Assembly: GCA_963556145.1 (NCBI GenBank)
Contig: OY744472.1
Coordinates: 5,332,001-5,396,000 of the forward strand
From: Hygrocybe punicea
Taxonomy: Eukaryota > Basidiomycota > Agaricomycetes > Agaricales > Hygrophoraceae
DNA: 64,000 bases
Reading direction: 5' to 3'
Shown piece by piece: positions 33,674 through 45,500 of this stretch (the first letter of the stretch is position 1; each line of letters starts with the position of its first letter). Under the pieces are notes generated by a model. It ran no database searches, had not been told where the DNA came from, and worked only from the letters and a program-made list of their open reading frames with translations. A program made the position numbers and the translations under genes.

Positions 33674-34426
33674 ATGGACGTGGATGATTCAAATGCTTCG
33701 GAAAGCGAGCATCGCATCCTCCGCGGCGATCAAGTCAAGTATATTCTTGTGGAACCTGGGACATACAACTCAGATATCCTCTCCTTTCCACCTGACCTCT
33801 TGGACCAGTTGCCAGAGCTGCCTTCTGGTGAATGGACGCGAGCCCGCATTCTTAGGTCCTCTGGTGCGATCTCCTTCAAACTCTCATACGAGAGGTTGGC
33901 AGCAGTTCGCTCTCACTGGCACTCCAACCTGGTCAATATTCTATCCCTCACTCTTCACGACCGCCTTAGCGCGCGTGTCCGTGTTGTCATGCACAGGTCA
34001 AAGCCAGCCGTCGCCAAAATCGCCCGATTCGAGTTTGAGATCCCACTGGTTGAGAAAGAGACTGCGATATACCAGGCCATCAAAGACCACGGCATTGGAC
34101 CTACTTTCCTTGGCCACCTGGTTGAACATGGCCGAGTGATGGGATTTCTGATCGAAAAGGTCGAGGGTCCATATGCGCATATCGGCGATTTAGAGGCTTG
34201 TCAGGCAGTCACGAAGCGGCTTCATTCGTTGGGAATCATCCACGGAGATTTGAACCGACACAACTTCATCATCTCGCCTGTCGGTGTCACTCTCATTGAT
34301 TTCGAGAATGCAACACGGAACGGAAGCAAGGAAGCGATGGAAAAAGAGTACAAGGAAATCACTGAACAGTTGATGGAGGAAACGGGAAGAGGCGGCGGAG
34401 AGACGGAATGGAATGATGCAGAATGA
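33674..34426 (+). CDS. Small kinase-like protein (fungal APH/RIO-type), intact
   Basis: A continuous frame of 250 residues from ATG 33674 (MDVDDSN); an ATG six codons upstream at 33656 is also in frame, but the later one directly follows an AG acceptor-like GGCAG. Visible elements: AVAKIARFEFEIP (candidate ATP-binding Lys), ETAIYQAIKDHGIGPTFLG, then HSLGIIHGDLNRHNFII (catalytic loop with Asp and Asn) and VTLIDFENA (DFG equivalent DFE). A charged Gly/Glu tail ends at TGA 34424-34426. The motif set matches small fungal kinase-like proteins often mis-labelled alpha-galactosidase A. Substrate unknown. Confidence 0.75.
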   Translation: MDVDDSNASESEHRILRGDQVKYILVEPGTYNSDILSFPPDLLDQLPELPSGEWTRARILRSSGAISFKLSYERLAAVRSHWHSNLVNILSLTLHDRLSARVRVVMHRSKPAVAKIARFEFEIPLVEKETAIYQAIKDHGIGPTFLGHLVEHGRVMGFLIEKVEGPYAHIGDLEACQAVTKRLHSLGIIHGDLNRHNFIISPVGVTLIDFENATRNGSKEAMEKEYKEITEQLMEETGRGGGETEWNDAE

Positions 34427-34689
34427 CCCCCTTCGAAGAGTAATTTATTCACCCCTAGTTCAAAGATGCCCTTGACCCTTTCGATGACATTGTCTCAATT
34501 TGTTCGAATAATGTACAGTTTCCACGGTTTCAATGGCATAAGTGGAATGGTCGATTAAAACAGTTACAAAACATTTTATCAGTTACGTAGGCACAAAACG
34601 CACCCGACACGAGACGGTTCCCATCTCCAGTCCGTAATACTGGCATGAATCCTTTCTCTTGGTCACTCCCCGTGTTCTTGCCAGGTCAT

Positions 34690-35180
34690 TCACTCCTCGT
34701 TTCGACGTTTGCTACTGCTCCTTCCAGCCCAAGGCCGAAAGACAGCATTGGCCAGTAGCGGGAGAGTCTGCGAGTTCCAATGTGCGCCCGACAGGGCACG
34801 CGCGTGCGAACACCACTCGAAATGCTCGAAAATCCCACTTTCGGTATATGTTCGATCACGTTGATCATACAAGGCATGGTGCTGCCGGGATGATAGCGTC
34901 TGTTCCGACATCCTCTCAAACTTGCATCCTTGACCGACATGTATTGCGCGTGAGCTGGGGACAAAGTATGGGAGAGGGACGGCTGCGATGAACCGGGTTA
35001 TGTCGTTGATAGCATTGTTGATTCTCCCCTGGGAGTCAAAAGCCACTTTGGCTGCATTTCGTGCAGCTGCCCGTCGATCATAAGCCACCTTAGCTTTAGA
35101 AGTTCCAGATTTAATATATCTCGCCAACCCCTCCCCTCCGTGAGCAACGGTTGCAGCTTGCTGGGCTCTCTCGCGACTGA
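34690..35180 (-). CDS. Possible exon, hypothetical, low confidence
   Basis: The minus strand is open from about 35180 to 34690. The first third looks coding: RAQQAATVAHGGEGLARY and an alanine-rich basic helix KVAYDRRAAARNAAKVAF. The second half has poorer composition and may be non-coding. No domain recognised and no start assigned with certainty. The rest of 34427-35739 shows nothing else I can support. Confidence 0.25.
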
Positions 35181-35739
35181 GGAGACCCCCTTTTTGTCAG
35201 TACGGGATTTTGAAAGGTGTGTAAGTGCCGGGTAAGGTGGCCATGATGGGGACTTTGGCCAGCCCCCGCTTGGTTAGGCCGAAGGCAGCCTTCGCATCTC
35301 GTTCTCCCATGGGCATGAGTTCAGGGACCTTCCGCAAACAGGGGAAACAACAACGGATGCACTCGGGAAGCCAGAGAAACGTTCCAAACCTGCCGCAGAT
35401 ACGACAGGTGGGAGTAGAAAGTGCATTGAAAACTTCATCAACAGGGAAGTGAGACGCTACTCCGGTTCTCTCAAGGGCGGCGATATGTACTTGTAAGGAA
35501 CTGACGCATCTACGACCACTCGTGCTCGTCGGTTGAGCAAGCGCAACGTGGACACTGTGCGCAAGTCAGCACACCGCAGTACTGCATCAATGTGAGCAAT
35601 TCGATGGGTATTGCATCAAGGTCTGCGAGGGTAGCACAGGGGAGGACGACGGAACTCTGTCGGATGATCCAGCTCCGCTTTAATAATTTGTGATGCGCTC
35701 AAAATCACTCTTGCTAGTGAGCCGCTGTCGAAGTCCAAT

Positions 35740-38700
35740 ATGCCAGGATTAGATGCGCGAGGGAAATGTCAAGTTGCTACATGCGAGTGTGGTGGATTCA
35801 TCACTACAGGCTTTATTTTGGTGAGTGGCCTATTTGTCTGCGACGATGGGCGAAGTAGTCAGCTCATTGATTTTTGTGATGCAGGTGCCCACTGCGACAT
35901 CGCAACCATGCCTGTGTGCGCACCAATGGTGGCAACATCAAATACTTGTGCCGAACGCCTTCTCAAATAATCGTGGGGGGAACGTGCAACAAGCGTGTGG
36001 AGGTTTTTACCCTGTGCGCCATTTGCTTACTTTCATTATTACCGCCTAACTTTCTCCCCAGCGCAATGACAGTGAAGCGTGGTCTCCAGCCTCAGTCTGT
36101 ATTTGTTCGAAGTCTTGGTTGTCTCACAACAATATATCGTATGTACTTTGACATCGTATCTCTGTTGCATCTTAGTCGCTTACAATGAGGACCAGTGCTG
36201 ATATACATCATATCCATCCCGCAAATCATGTTCTATCAAACGCAACGTCAACAACGGTGCAGCGCGGACAGAACTCGCAGCGCGGACAGAACTCGCAACG
36301 CGGAGAGAACTCACAACGCGGAGAGAACTCGCAATCGACGCGGTCACGTCCCACGATCTCCGCCTTCAGCCTGTCAACGAATTCAGACTCAAACACCAGG
36401 CGAAATGATTCCATGCAGCGGAATTCAAGGAATGTCCATGGTGCTGGCAACGGTGTTGCCCAGTCAGGGTCTACTAACCAGGCGGAGTTTCGTGCCGTGC
36501 TTCTTCCATTCAAAGTCGGTCTCTCCTCAGTGCTGTTCTTTCCAGTTATTCACCCCTTTCCAGTTTTCGAGCGGGTCTCGTGATTCGCCACCTTATCGAT
36601 TCAGCCTTGAGCAAATCACCATGGTTATTTCCACTCTTGAAGCCCATCATCTTACGTGCTCCCTCTTCCTAGAAGATCGAGGTGAAGTTTGGAGGAGTGT
36701 GAATGAGCAAATTTTGGCAAACCTATCTTCCTCTGGCGTAATCTTGACACAAACAAGCACACAACTTCCGTATTCCCCCACCTCTGCTGGATATTTTAGT
36801 TCCCCAACGGTCCTGATTTGCCCCCGCAATGCACAAACCTGGGGTCATCGTGCATTCTCGGATACTGGCCTTACTGCGAACACTTTCACGCTTTCGGCAC
36901 TACAGAGAATATCCAGGCGTGTTACCAATCCTCAAGACAACGATGGCCGTCCTCTCCTTTTGTTCGGTACGTTGTGTCGTTTGCGGTGACTGTGGCGGCC
37001 CTAACAATGTTTCAGCGCCACGCTTCGATGATTTGAAAGGACCATTGTCTCAAGACGCGGTTCCCCATCCTTGCTTCCCTTGGCACGTCTGGAAGGGCCT
37101 GCAAGAAGTGTTGCCCACACCAACAAATCAAGAAGCCAAATGCATCCGGGCTTGTCCCGGCTACAGACAGGTTGGCGTGCTGCAATCATCTCTCCTTTTT
37201 ACTCACTTTTCTTCCACCTCCAGCCTGAGCATTCAGCGTCAGTAGGAACCTCTCGAGGACAATCTGCGGGCAGTGTGGTAAGTTACGAAGTTCAAGTCGA
37301 TGCCATGACTGCTCATTCATCAATACAACAGGTCACTTCTAATTCCACACCTTCCACGTCCTCCACATCCTCCCCCTATAGTCATATTTCTGGACTGCCA
37401 TCTTCTAATAGAATCCTACGTTCTAACTCTTCACAAGTACGATCCCCACCCTAAATATCGGTTCTTCTATTAAATCTACTACTAATACAGATCTTGCAAG
37501 ATGGTGTGTCACTGGCTGGACCATTCACCGGTCCTTCTGCGTTGCCGTCTCCGGAGAACATGCCTCCAGAAATCAACCCAATCATTCGGGCGTCCTATCA
37601 TACTATCAAACGATGGCAAGAAGATGTGTTCGCGACCGCAAATGAGGGTTTGAATGATGGTCTGAAAGTGGTTGGTCCTACACCCGAGTTGGTTGCTGCA
37701 ACTTTGCTTGATATGCTCAAATTCCACTACACCTCGCTCACGAATCCTGATTCCGCTGAAACGTTCGAACCACCTCCCGGTGTGACTTGCGAATTACAAC
37801 CTTTAAGTGCGTTCATTCACCGGTTTCAAAATTTCCAATTGTATGTGTTTCTCCTTGCTTACTCTCTAGCTGGGCTCATATTTCATACAAGGCGATCTGA
37901 TCCTTTGGTTCCCACTGCCGTCGGGGACGGTCCCTGCCGTGCTGTTATGAGATCCGGAGTTCGGAAACTTATCAGTTCATCTCTCTTTGCACTTCAGGGT
38001 GATTTCTACCGACCCATGTTCTTGCCCCTCGCTTCTTCCCCTCGTCAAGCTTCATTCTGGGCAGCTGGTTTTTGGTGTGCTTTGCACATCCTTTTGCTTG
38101 AATTTATACCTGATCCCATTACTCCGTGGATATTCTTTGTCGCTACCTACGGCAAGGATGGTCTACCCCAGGATCTCGAACATATTCACGCCCTGGATCC
38201 TATTTCAGCAAATGAACTTGAACCTTGGTTCAACTTCCAGGCCGTAGACACCCTCCCCCCTCACGAATACATGCACCCTGTACGCCAACTACTCATCAAT
38301 CACCTTGGTATTCACGATGTGAGTGCGTGTCCATGACCAGCAGACAAATGACTGATTGCTCCTCAGCTATCCATTTTCTCGGCCGCACGATCACAGGAAT
38401 TTCATAATTCTATCACGCGGGCTCTAATCGCAGCTGTTCTCCTCGGGGTCAATGACCCTTGGAAACTTTCTGAATTCAAGGCATTCCAAGATGGCTTCAA
38501 TCTGGACTTAGGACATGAGACACTTTTTGATGTGTGTTCTCCCTCTGACAACTTGACTCCAAGCTTACTCCTTCTGAAAGAAATTGCATCTCTCTGACCA
38601 ACCCGACTTTGGCAAGGGGCTGTTTGTGGCCATGAGCAACCGGCGAATCACACGCGTGAAAGAAATTACTAGAAGACTCGAGTTTATAGCCAGGACTCCC

Positions 38701-39190
38701 TTGCAGTCAGATCTGCATGATACAATCAGGGAAGTCTTCCAGTACCGGCTGCTTCGTTGGCTGCATGGGAAGGGCCATCCTTCCAAACTGAGAGGAACCC
38801 ATGTCCCTGAAGATGTCTTTGATGCTGAAGTTTCTGATCCCCTCATTCGAGCTCGTCTTCTACTTCGGGCTGTGGCAGAATCAGATCTGTTACCATTAGA
38901 CCCTTCCTTCTCAATCACTGTGAGTCTTCCTTTCTATATTGCTCCTAGACACATTTTTTAATACAATGCTATGAAAGTTTGCTTTGAATATCCCAGTTAT
39001 TGCCGATGAATCATCCCAAACCCCACCCATACTCGACATTCATACTTGTGAAGCTACAGCTAATCTTATGATTAATCAATGGCTCCAGGCTGCTCTTCGG
39101 GAAGATTGTTCATTGCATGACGATAAGTGTACAGTTTTTGACATCTGGATTCATACACAGATGATTCTCTCTGGCTATAATCGGATATGA
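35740..39190 (+). CDS. Cys-rich multi-exon protein with HECT-like C-terminal half
   Basis: Exon 1 (35740-35820) starts MPGLDARGKCQVATCECGGF; exon 2 (35885-36013) gives PCLCAHQWWQHQ and CGGFYP; exon 3 (36062-36138) gives VCICSKSWLSHNN. These form repeated CxC…CxCxHxxxxH knuckles, likely metal-binding. The next exon (about 36189-36515) is Ser/Asn-rich with four QRGxNS repeats. Later exons (36560-38330) are helical. The last third contains EFKAFQDGFNL, a DLHDTIREVFQYRLLRWLHG helix and LDIHTCEATANLMINQWL. The AF.xGF and xHTC patterns recall the HECT N-lobe and catalytic Cys, so a HECT-like E3 ligase is my best guess. The final splice junction near 38920-38995 did not join cleanly in frame, so the 3' end may be mis-modelled or broken. 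Confidence 0.5.
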
Positions 39191-39866
39191 TAGACATGTT
39201 TGCTGCTACATATTTTTGTTAGTGTTTATACAATATTGTGGAATAGACTACATTTATTGCTGGCAGTACCTGAAAAAACTTGGGTTAAGAAATGTCAAAG
39301 TAATCAAGCAATAATTTATGAAATACTGAATGGATTGATATGGTTATGAAGGAAAAGTTGTACCACTTTCTAAGGGCTATCAGCTGCTGTATTTATATTT
39401 GGACAATATTCTGTGTATGGTTGTGGATGAAATCAATGAGTCAATTGACACTTTTTGACACTCAATATGGTATTGTAAAATTATGCCATCAAAAGAACTC
39501 TTATGAAAAAGATTTTAGGGAGAGACTTGTTCAGTTTTTCAAGGGCTAGAAGCACACATGCCTTTTTGCATTTTGAACCTTTAAAGCAGTATTTATAATT
39601 CTTGTGATATTTCAATCTAAACACATACTGATATAATATAGACATAATACTGGGGACCAACACTACCAAAAGTTTCTGGCATGTGACCTTCACATATAAC
39701 AGCTCATAACTCTCCAGACAACTCAGATTTTGGCTGGCAGTAAGAAAAGTACTTTAGATACAAACAAAATGCAAAACTTCTTTGGGACAGAATTTGCATT
39801 AGTATTCTTAGTCTTCTGTACTAGAAGAAAGTGCCAAAAACAGTCTGTCACATAAAAACTCCAGAT
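39191..39866. other. AT-rich intergenic, no gene
   Basis: AT-rich sequence with short frames only. No repeats with clear ends until the X2 terminus at 39867. Confidence 0.55.
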
Positions 39867-40848
39867 TAGTGATGGACAGGTCTGGTTTGGTCTGGTTCTC
39901 AGCCAAATTTGGTGAACCCTGGACCAAACCTCCAGTCCGGTTCTACTTAAGTACAGAACCTCAGACAGAACCATCAGTTCTGGTTCTGTCAGGTCTGGTT
40001 CTGGTTTGGGCTTCGTAGAACCAAGAACCAAACCTCAAGTATATTTTTGCATTTCGTGTTCTTCAGCATACACTCAGGTATATCGCAGGTAGTAAAACAA
40101 CCATGTATTTAATTAATATATTGTTAAAGAAAAATTATAGAGTGCCCCACCCCTGTCCCTGCCTCGCCTCACAGTCACAGATGCCTCCTGCTGTTTACAC
40201 TGCCTGCTGTTGCAACCCACCACCCCTGTCTGCCACTGTTCACTGTCCATTCATGCCATTGGACATGGGCACTGGGCACTGGCACTTGAGCGAGGGGGCA
40301 GTTGCTGCTGTGGTTGTTGCCACTGCCACAATTGCTGCCATTGCTGTTGCTGCTGCCATAGCCATAGCTGTTGGGTTTCATGCTATAGTTGCTGTGGTCC
40401 ATAGTCACGTTGGTTTTGATGTGTCCATTGTCGTTTCCATATCCATTGCGGTTACCGTTAGCATCAGAGGTGTTGACAGTGGCATTGGCATTGTGGCTGG
40501 TGTGGTGGTTAGTGAATATCATGGGTACAGGTAAACCTGCAGGTTTAGCTGCAGGTTTTGCCTTCAGTCCAGGTCCAGGTCACACTTTTGTGACCCACAG
40601 CTGTACCCATACCTGCAATGGGTAACCTGTGACTATAGGTCACACAAGTCACACATCGTGTTCAAGTTGAACATGACGTGTTGAACGACAAGGCAGAGAC
40701 CAGTACGATGCTGGTCTCTGCTAAAGGTAAGTTTCTTTGTTCTTTTCCATCATGACTTATGAAATGTACAGGTACAACTACAGCTTGACCTGGGAAATGC
40801 AAACCCAAATGCAAATGCAAATAGCCACTTAGAAAATGACTAAAACGA
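39867..40848 (+). mobile_element. X2: second, truncated copy of hAT-like repeat X
   Basis: Starts with TAGTGATGGACAGG (39867-39880) and GGTTCTGGTT-type subterminal repeats to 40030, then ACTCAGGTAT, GGTAGTAAAACAACCAT and AGTGCCCCACCCC as in X1. Where X1 is interrupted by Y, this copy is continuous (40080-40140), confirming the Y insertion point. The expected right terminus is not found before about 40849, where LTR-like sequence seems to begin, so it is 3' truncated. A nested GGGTACAGGT/ACCTGC-rich piece lies at 40520-40620. Confidence 0.6.
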
Positions 40849-41523
40849 TGTAGTGGCGAGGTCGGGGTGGCTATGGAATAATGATCCTAACCTGGGGTTG
40901 TCAGTGTAGAAGTGATGGTGGAATAGTTAGCTAGCTTCAGTAAAGTGGTAAGGAACAGAGAAGGGAAAGCCGCTGTGTAAAACTACTACCATCTATCAAG
41001 ACTGTTCTAAGCCGACGAAGCCGATGTTGTTGGGTACAGCGGGTCGGGTGTCGGGTGACGAGTGATATAAGAATATTGAAGGTAGAATGATGGAGAGAGT
41101 GTTGAGAGAACCGACGAGTTGTACAAGTGAAGGATTTTACTGAGAAGCTGATTCTGAGTGAGGGGAAATGGGGGGACTGGTTTCTTATTTTGACACAGCA
41201 TTTGGGCACCATTTTTATACTACAAAAATCTCTATCTGGTTTTGGATGAGAGTCCTCAGCCAATGAGGGAGAACAAAGAGGAACAGAAATAGGGTAGTGA
41301 TGAGAAGGTTGCAATGTGACAATGACAGGAAAATGAGTGGGAGAAGTGAAAAGCCGTGAATAGTTTTATATATCTCCATAAGGGAGATGGTACGTGCGAA
41401 TTGGGCAAGTCCAATGTCAGCATTCCAGTCCGATAAGATTTATCTGCAATGTTTGGGATTCTGTGCATTTAGGAGCTGGACTGACCCTGTACACGAGCAG
41501 CCGTGCTAGTTGGTGTGCATCGG
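40849..41523 (-). other. Probable LTR remnant of another retrotransposon (minus), interrupted by G1
   Basis: Read on the minus strand, this segment has ATATATAAAAC (near 41365-41375) as a strong TATA candidate, then pyrimidine-rich leader-like sequence. It continues beyond G1 at 48643-48780. Possible ends are TGTAG at 40849 or TGTTG at 41028, pairing with CTACA at 48740 or CAACA at 48780. Neither gives matching flanks, so boundaries are uncertain. It may be the 3' LTR of G2. No gene. Confidence 0.35.
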
Positions 41524-42080
41524 TGTTACGGATCGCTGTTCTTATAGCGGACTCCGGCAACAAAGAACCAAACGAGGATGATTTGTTAGAAAGAAGTACA
41601 AACAAATGTACGAAGGGGGAGGAGTCTAGGTGTCTGGTAGCAATCGGGGGAAGAGTAGCTAGACTAAACTTAAGGTTACTGACTACAATTGTCCGTGACT
41701 AAATACTATCGAACGACTTCAGGGCTGGCTTCTTCGTCATGCGTGGTTGCGTCGAGGATAAGCTCCGAGATGAACGGCGTCTTCGTATGCTTCGTGGTCT
41801 GTGCGTTTTAGGGTGCCAACGTGGTGGCCACCGGCTACGTTGTATGTCCGGTGTCAGCAGACAGCTGATTCGGTGATTGTGCTGTGCGGTATTATTAAGG
41901 GCTTGTACCAACGTGTATGATGTATCGGCGGCAATCGGATGATGAGGATAGTCATGTGGATTTGGATATCGTCGTTGATTGTCGTCGATGATGTTTTGGA
42001 CCCAAGCTATGACGTTGTTTTGTGACGTGGTGTCAGAGTCGGGGTCAGAAACGGGGGTTAGATCGGGGTAAAAGGTAACA
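41524..42080 (-). repeat. G1 3' LTR (557 bp)
   Basis: Identical to 48081-48637. On the minus strand it is preceded by CCGGGGGTAT, a possible plus-strand primer. The third ORF continues through it to 41699. Confidence 0.95.
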
Positions 42081-42520
42081 ATACCCCCGGAACAAGGGGA
42101 ATCGTCCCGATTAACCGGAGGGAAAACGGAATCATACACGGCGGTGCAATCGATGAACTCGCGGTACGGATCGACGGGGTCATCGGTGAACCAGACAGGG
42201 ACAGTTGGGGGAATAGCAGGACGGGGAGGGCCAATGGGACGCACGGAGTAAAACGTACGGGGGGCGAAGAAGAGGTCAACGCCGAGATGAGCGATGTCCG
42301 ACGTGAGGTGGATGGAGCCGAACGAAGAAGGAGGCATCAGGTCGACGGCGAAGCGAACATCACGGCCACAGAGACGTCGTTTCGAACGAGGGATACGGAA
42401 GCGAGGAGGAAGGTGATGGAAATAAGGCGAGGAAGGAAGATAAACAGCAGAGGCAGACATAGAGGAAAGAAGGCAAAGAGCGAAGGAAGGGAAAGAGAGG
42501 AAACCAGACGATATATACAA
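41699..42520 (-). CDS. G1 third ORF, overlapping the 3' LTR, up to 273 aa
   Basis: The frame begins 24 nt after the pol stop and runs 146 codons through internal sequence, then 127 codons into the LTR. A second start, MSASAVYLPSS, is at residue 21. The internal part has VDLMPPSSFGSIHLT and PPTVPVWFTDD; the LTR-encoded tail is strongly basic (RSIRRRRSSRSL). There is no membrane span typical of Env after the first 20 residues. In the 5' LTR the same tail is present without its head. Open length and position resemble accessory ORFs that overlap retroviral LTRs, but conservation is untested and it may be chance. Confidence 0.4.
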   Translation of the reverse strand: MYISSGFLSFPSFALCLLSSMSASAVYLPSSPYFHHLPPRFRIPRSKRRLCGRDVRFAVDLMPPSSFGSIHLTSDIAHLGVDLFFAPRTFYSVRPIGPPRPAIPPTVPVWFTDDPVDPYREFIDCTAVYDSVFPPVNRDDSPCSGGIVTFYPDLTPVSDPDSDTTSQNNVIAWVQNIIDDNQRRYPNPHDYPHHPIAADTSYTLVQALNNTAQHNHRISCLLTPDIQRSRWPPRWHPKTHRPRSIRRRRSSRSLSSTQPRMTKKPALKSFDSI

Positions 42521-42543
42521 AAGAGAAAGATTAGGGCAGGTAT

Positions 42544-45500
42544 TTAAAACACGAGGTGATCGGGGTTAACGGGATGATCGTGGGTAAAAGACGAAGGGAG
42601 AAGGGAAAAACGATGTGGTGTTGAAATATCGTATACGTGTGAAAGGGCGGCGGAGGGGATCGGTGAGGGAAGGTGATAAAAATGAATAATAGGGAAAGCG
42701 TAAGGACAAGGTTTTTTGCGTGAATTGAAGTCGAGATTGCCAAAGCCGGTGATATCGGTGAGCTGGGCAGGTGCGATGACGGGAGAGGAGATTTCGATGA
42801 TGGATGTGATGGCATCAACGGGAGCGGTTTCATAGAGATATGCGTGGGTGATGCCAGGGGGAAAGAGGTATTTGCGGAATTCATGGTTTTTTGAACCATT
42901 ACGGATGAGGGCGGCATTGTGTGGGTAAATCGTGAGCAAAATAGACGAGGAAGAGAAAGGAGGGATAACGGAAGGGGGGAGAGTAAAAAGAGAACGAAGG
43001 GATGAAGACGAAGGGGCGCGGGGATGTAATTTATGGAAATCATTGACGAGATCCTGGCAATATGTAGTTTCGGATGCAGGGATCCAGGAATCTTCGTCAC
43101 GAGGATAGTCGAGCCAATGTACTAAATAATATAGTTTGTTGCGACGTATGTGGGAGTCAAGAATATGCTCTATTTCGTAATGGTCGTCGTTATCGATAAT
43201 ATCAGGAGGTGGTCGAAGATGGTATTTTTGTTGTATGGAGGAGGAGGGCGGTTGGAATGGCGAGAGGAGAGCGACGTTGAATATAGGAAAGATCTTCCAG
43301 GTCTTCGGTAATTTCAACTTGTATGACGAGGATCCGATTTTGTCGAGGACGGTGAACGGACCGAATTTTTGATTGTCAAGCTTCTTACTCGGACGATCTG
43401 TGGTCAGATTCTTTCCATTTAGCCAGACTTTATCACCAGGAGAGAAGACAATTTTCTTGACATGATTGTCATACTTATCCTTCATGGTTTGTCTCGTAAC
43501 GTCCGCAATTTCGCCTATTTTCTGTTGTATTGATTTCATTCGTGTAATGAAATCGTGAACGGCTTCGTTGGCGATAGGAGTATACTTGTCGACATCGAGA
43601 CCGGTCCAAGGATGTTGTCCTTGCGTGGCGAAGAAAGGGGAAGTTTTAATCGCGGATGATTCGCGATTGGCTAATGCAAATTCGGCAAGGGCGAGCCATT
43701 CGTGCCAATCATCTTGTCGGTAATTGGTGAAGAAACAAAGAAAAATTTCGAGTTCTTGATTCATTCGTTCTGTTTGTCCATCAGCGCGTGGATGATATGC
43801 TGTTGTTGGACGTCCTTTGATACCGATCAAGGAGTATAATTCAGTGATAAAACGTGAAACGAAGACCGAGCCGCGATCAGAGATGATGAAGCGGGGCATG
43901 CCGAAACGTTTGAAGACGTAATCCCGAAATAGGCGTGCCCATCCTTCTGATGTCAATGTTGTATTCGTTGCGATGAAGATCGGATGTTTTGATCGTTTGT
44001 CAACGATAACCAAGATGGCGTCAAAACCATGTGATTCAGGTAAAGGGCCAATCATATCGACAGAAATTGTATGCCAATTATATGGTGGTACATCGTGAGG
44101 GAAAAGTTGTCCGAATTGTTTTCCTCGTCGTGGCTTATTTTGTTGGCATTCGGCACAACCTTTAATATACCGTTCGACGTCTTCTCGGATGGTTGGCCAT
44201 GTTGTTGTTCGTGAAATCAATTCAATCGTTTTATCACGTCCAGGATGGCCTGCGGTGGGAATATCGTGATGTAAGGAAATGATGTTGTCGTATGTAGGGG
44301 TTGCATGGAGTATTTGTCGGATCGTTTGTTCTGGTAATACAAAGAGTGAGTCAGGAAGACCGATCATACCTTCGTTGTCTTTTTCTTTGGGTTTATGGTC
44401 GACGCGTCGTGAAAGGAGATCGGCTTTTTTGTTCTGTGATCCCTTACGGTATAACAAACGGAAACTATAGTCCTGTAAGAATGCGATCCAACGAGCCTGT
44501 CGTCGGGTGAGATCTTGCGGTTTGCGATAATATTCGAGGTTACGATGATCGGTGAAGACATCAATTTGTTCTTTTGCACCAAGAAGAAAATGTCGCCATT
44601 CTTCGAAACTTCGTATAATTGCAAGTAATTCTTTATCGAAGACTTGGTAATTGCGTTCTGCTGGTGTCATTGTTGTTGACATGTATGCGACAGGGCGGAA
44701 AAGACCGTCAGGTTGTTCTTGCGAAAGAATAGCACCGATCGCATAATCTGATGCGTCACATTCGATGGTGAATTTCTTATCGGGGACAGGTAATACGAGG
44801 ATTGGATCGGTGGTAATGATGGCTTTTAATTGATCGAATGCATTTTGTTGTTCTTCTGTCCAATCCCATTTTGCTTTTCCCGTCAATTTGTGTAATGGGC
44901 TTGCGATCTGTGAGAAGTTTTCAACGAAACGACGATAGAAATTTAGGAAACCAATGAATCGTTGTAATTCGGTTTGGTTTGTCGGAACGGGCCAATCAGT
45001 AATGGCATTGGTTTTGATGGGATCCATCTGAACTTGGCCATCCCCGACGATAAGTCCAAGATAATCGACCTTTTCCTTGTCGAATGTACATTTCTTTGGT
45101 TTCAAGAAAAGATTGTTCTCGCGGAAGATCTTCAAAACTTGTTTCGTTCGTTTCCGGTTTTCTTCGAGGGATTTCGAGAAAATCAAGATGTCGTCCATGT
45201 ATACCAATAGCCATCCTTCACGTATTTCGTATCGGAAAACGTGATTCATCAATCGTTGAAATGTCGGTGGTGAATTCTTCAGGCCAAAGAACATGACCGT
45301 CGGCTCGAATAAACCTTTTGGTGTCAGAAAAGCGGCTTTGTGTTCATCACCTTCCTTGATGCGGACGTTATTGAATCCCCATCGTACATCCAATTTCGTG
45401 AAATATTTGGCTTCGGCTAATTGATTGATTATATCATTGATCAGTGGCAATGGGTATTTGTCATCGACTGTCCATGAATTTAACCATCGATAATCCTGAA

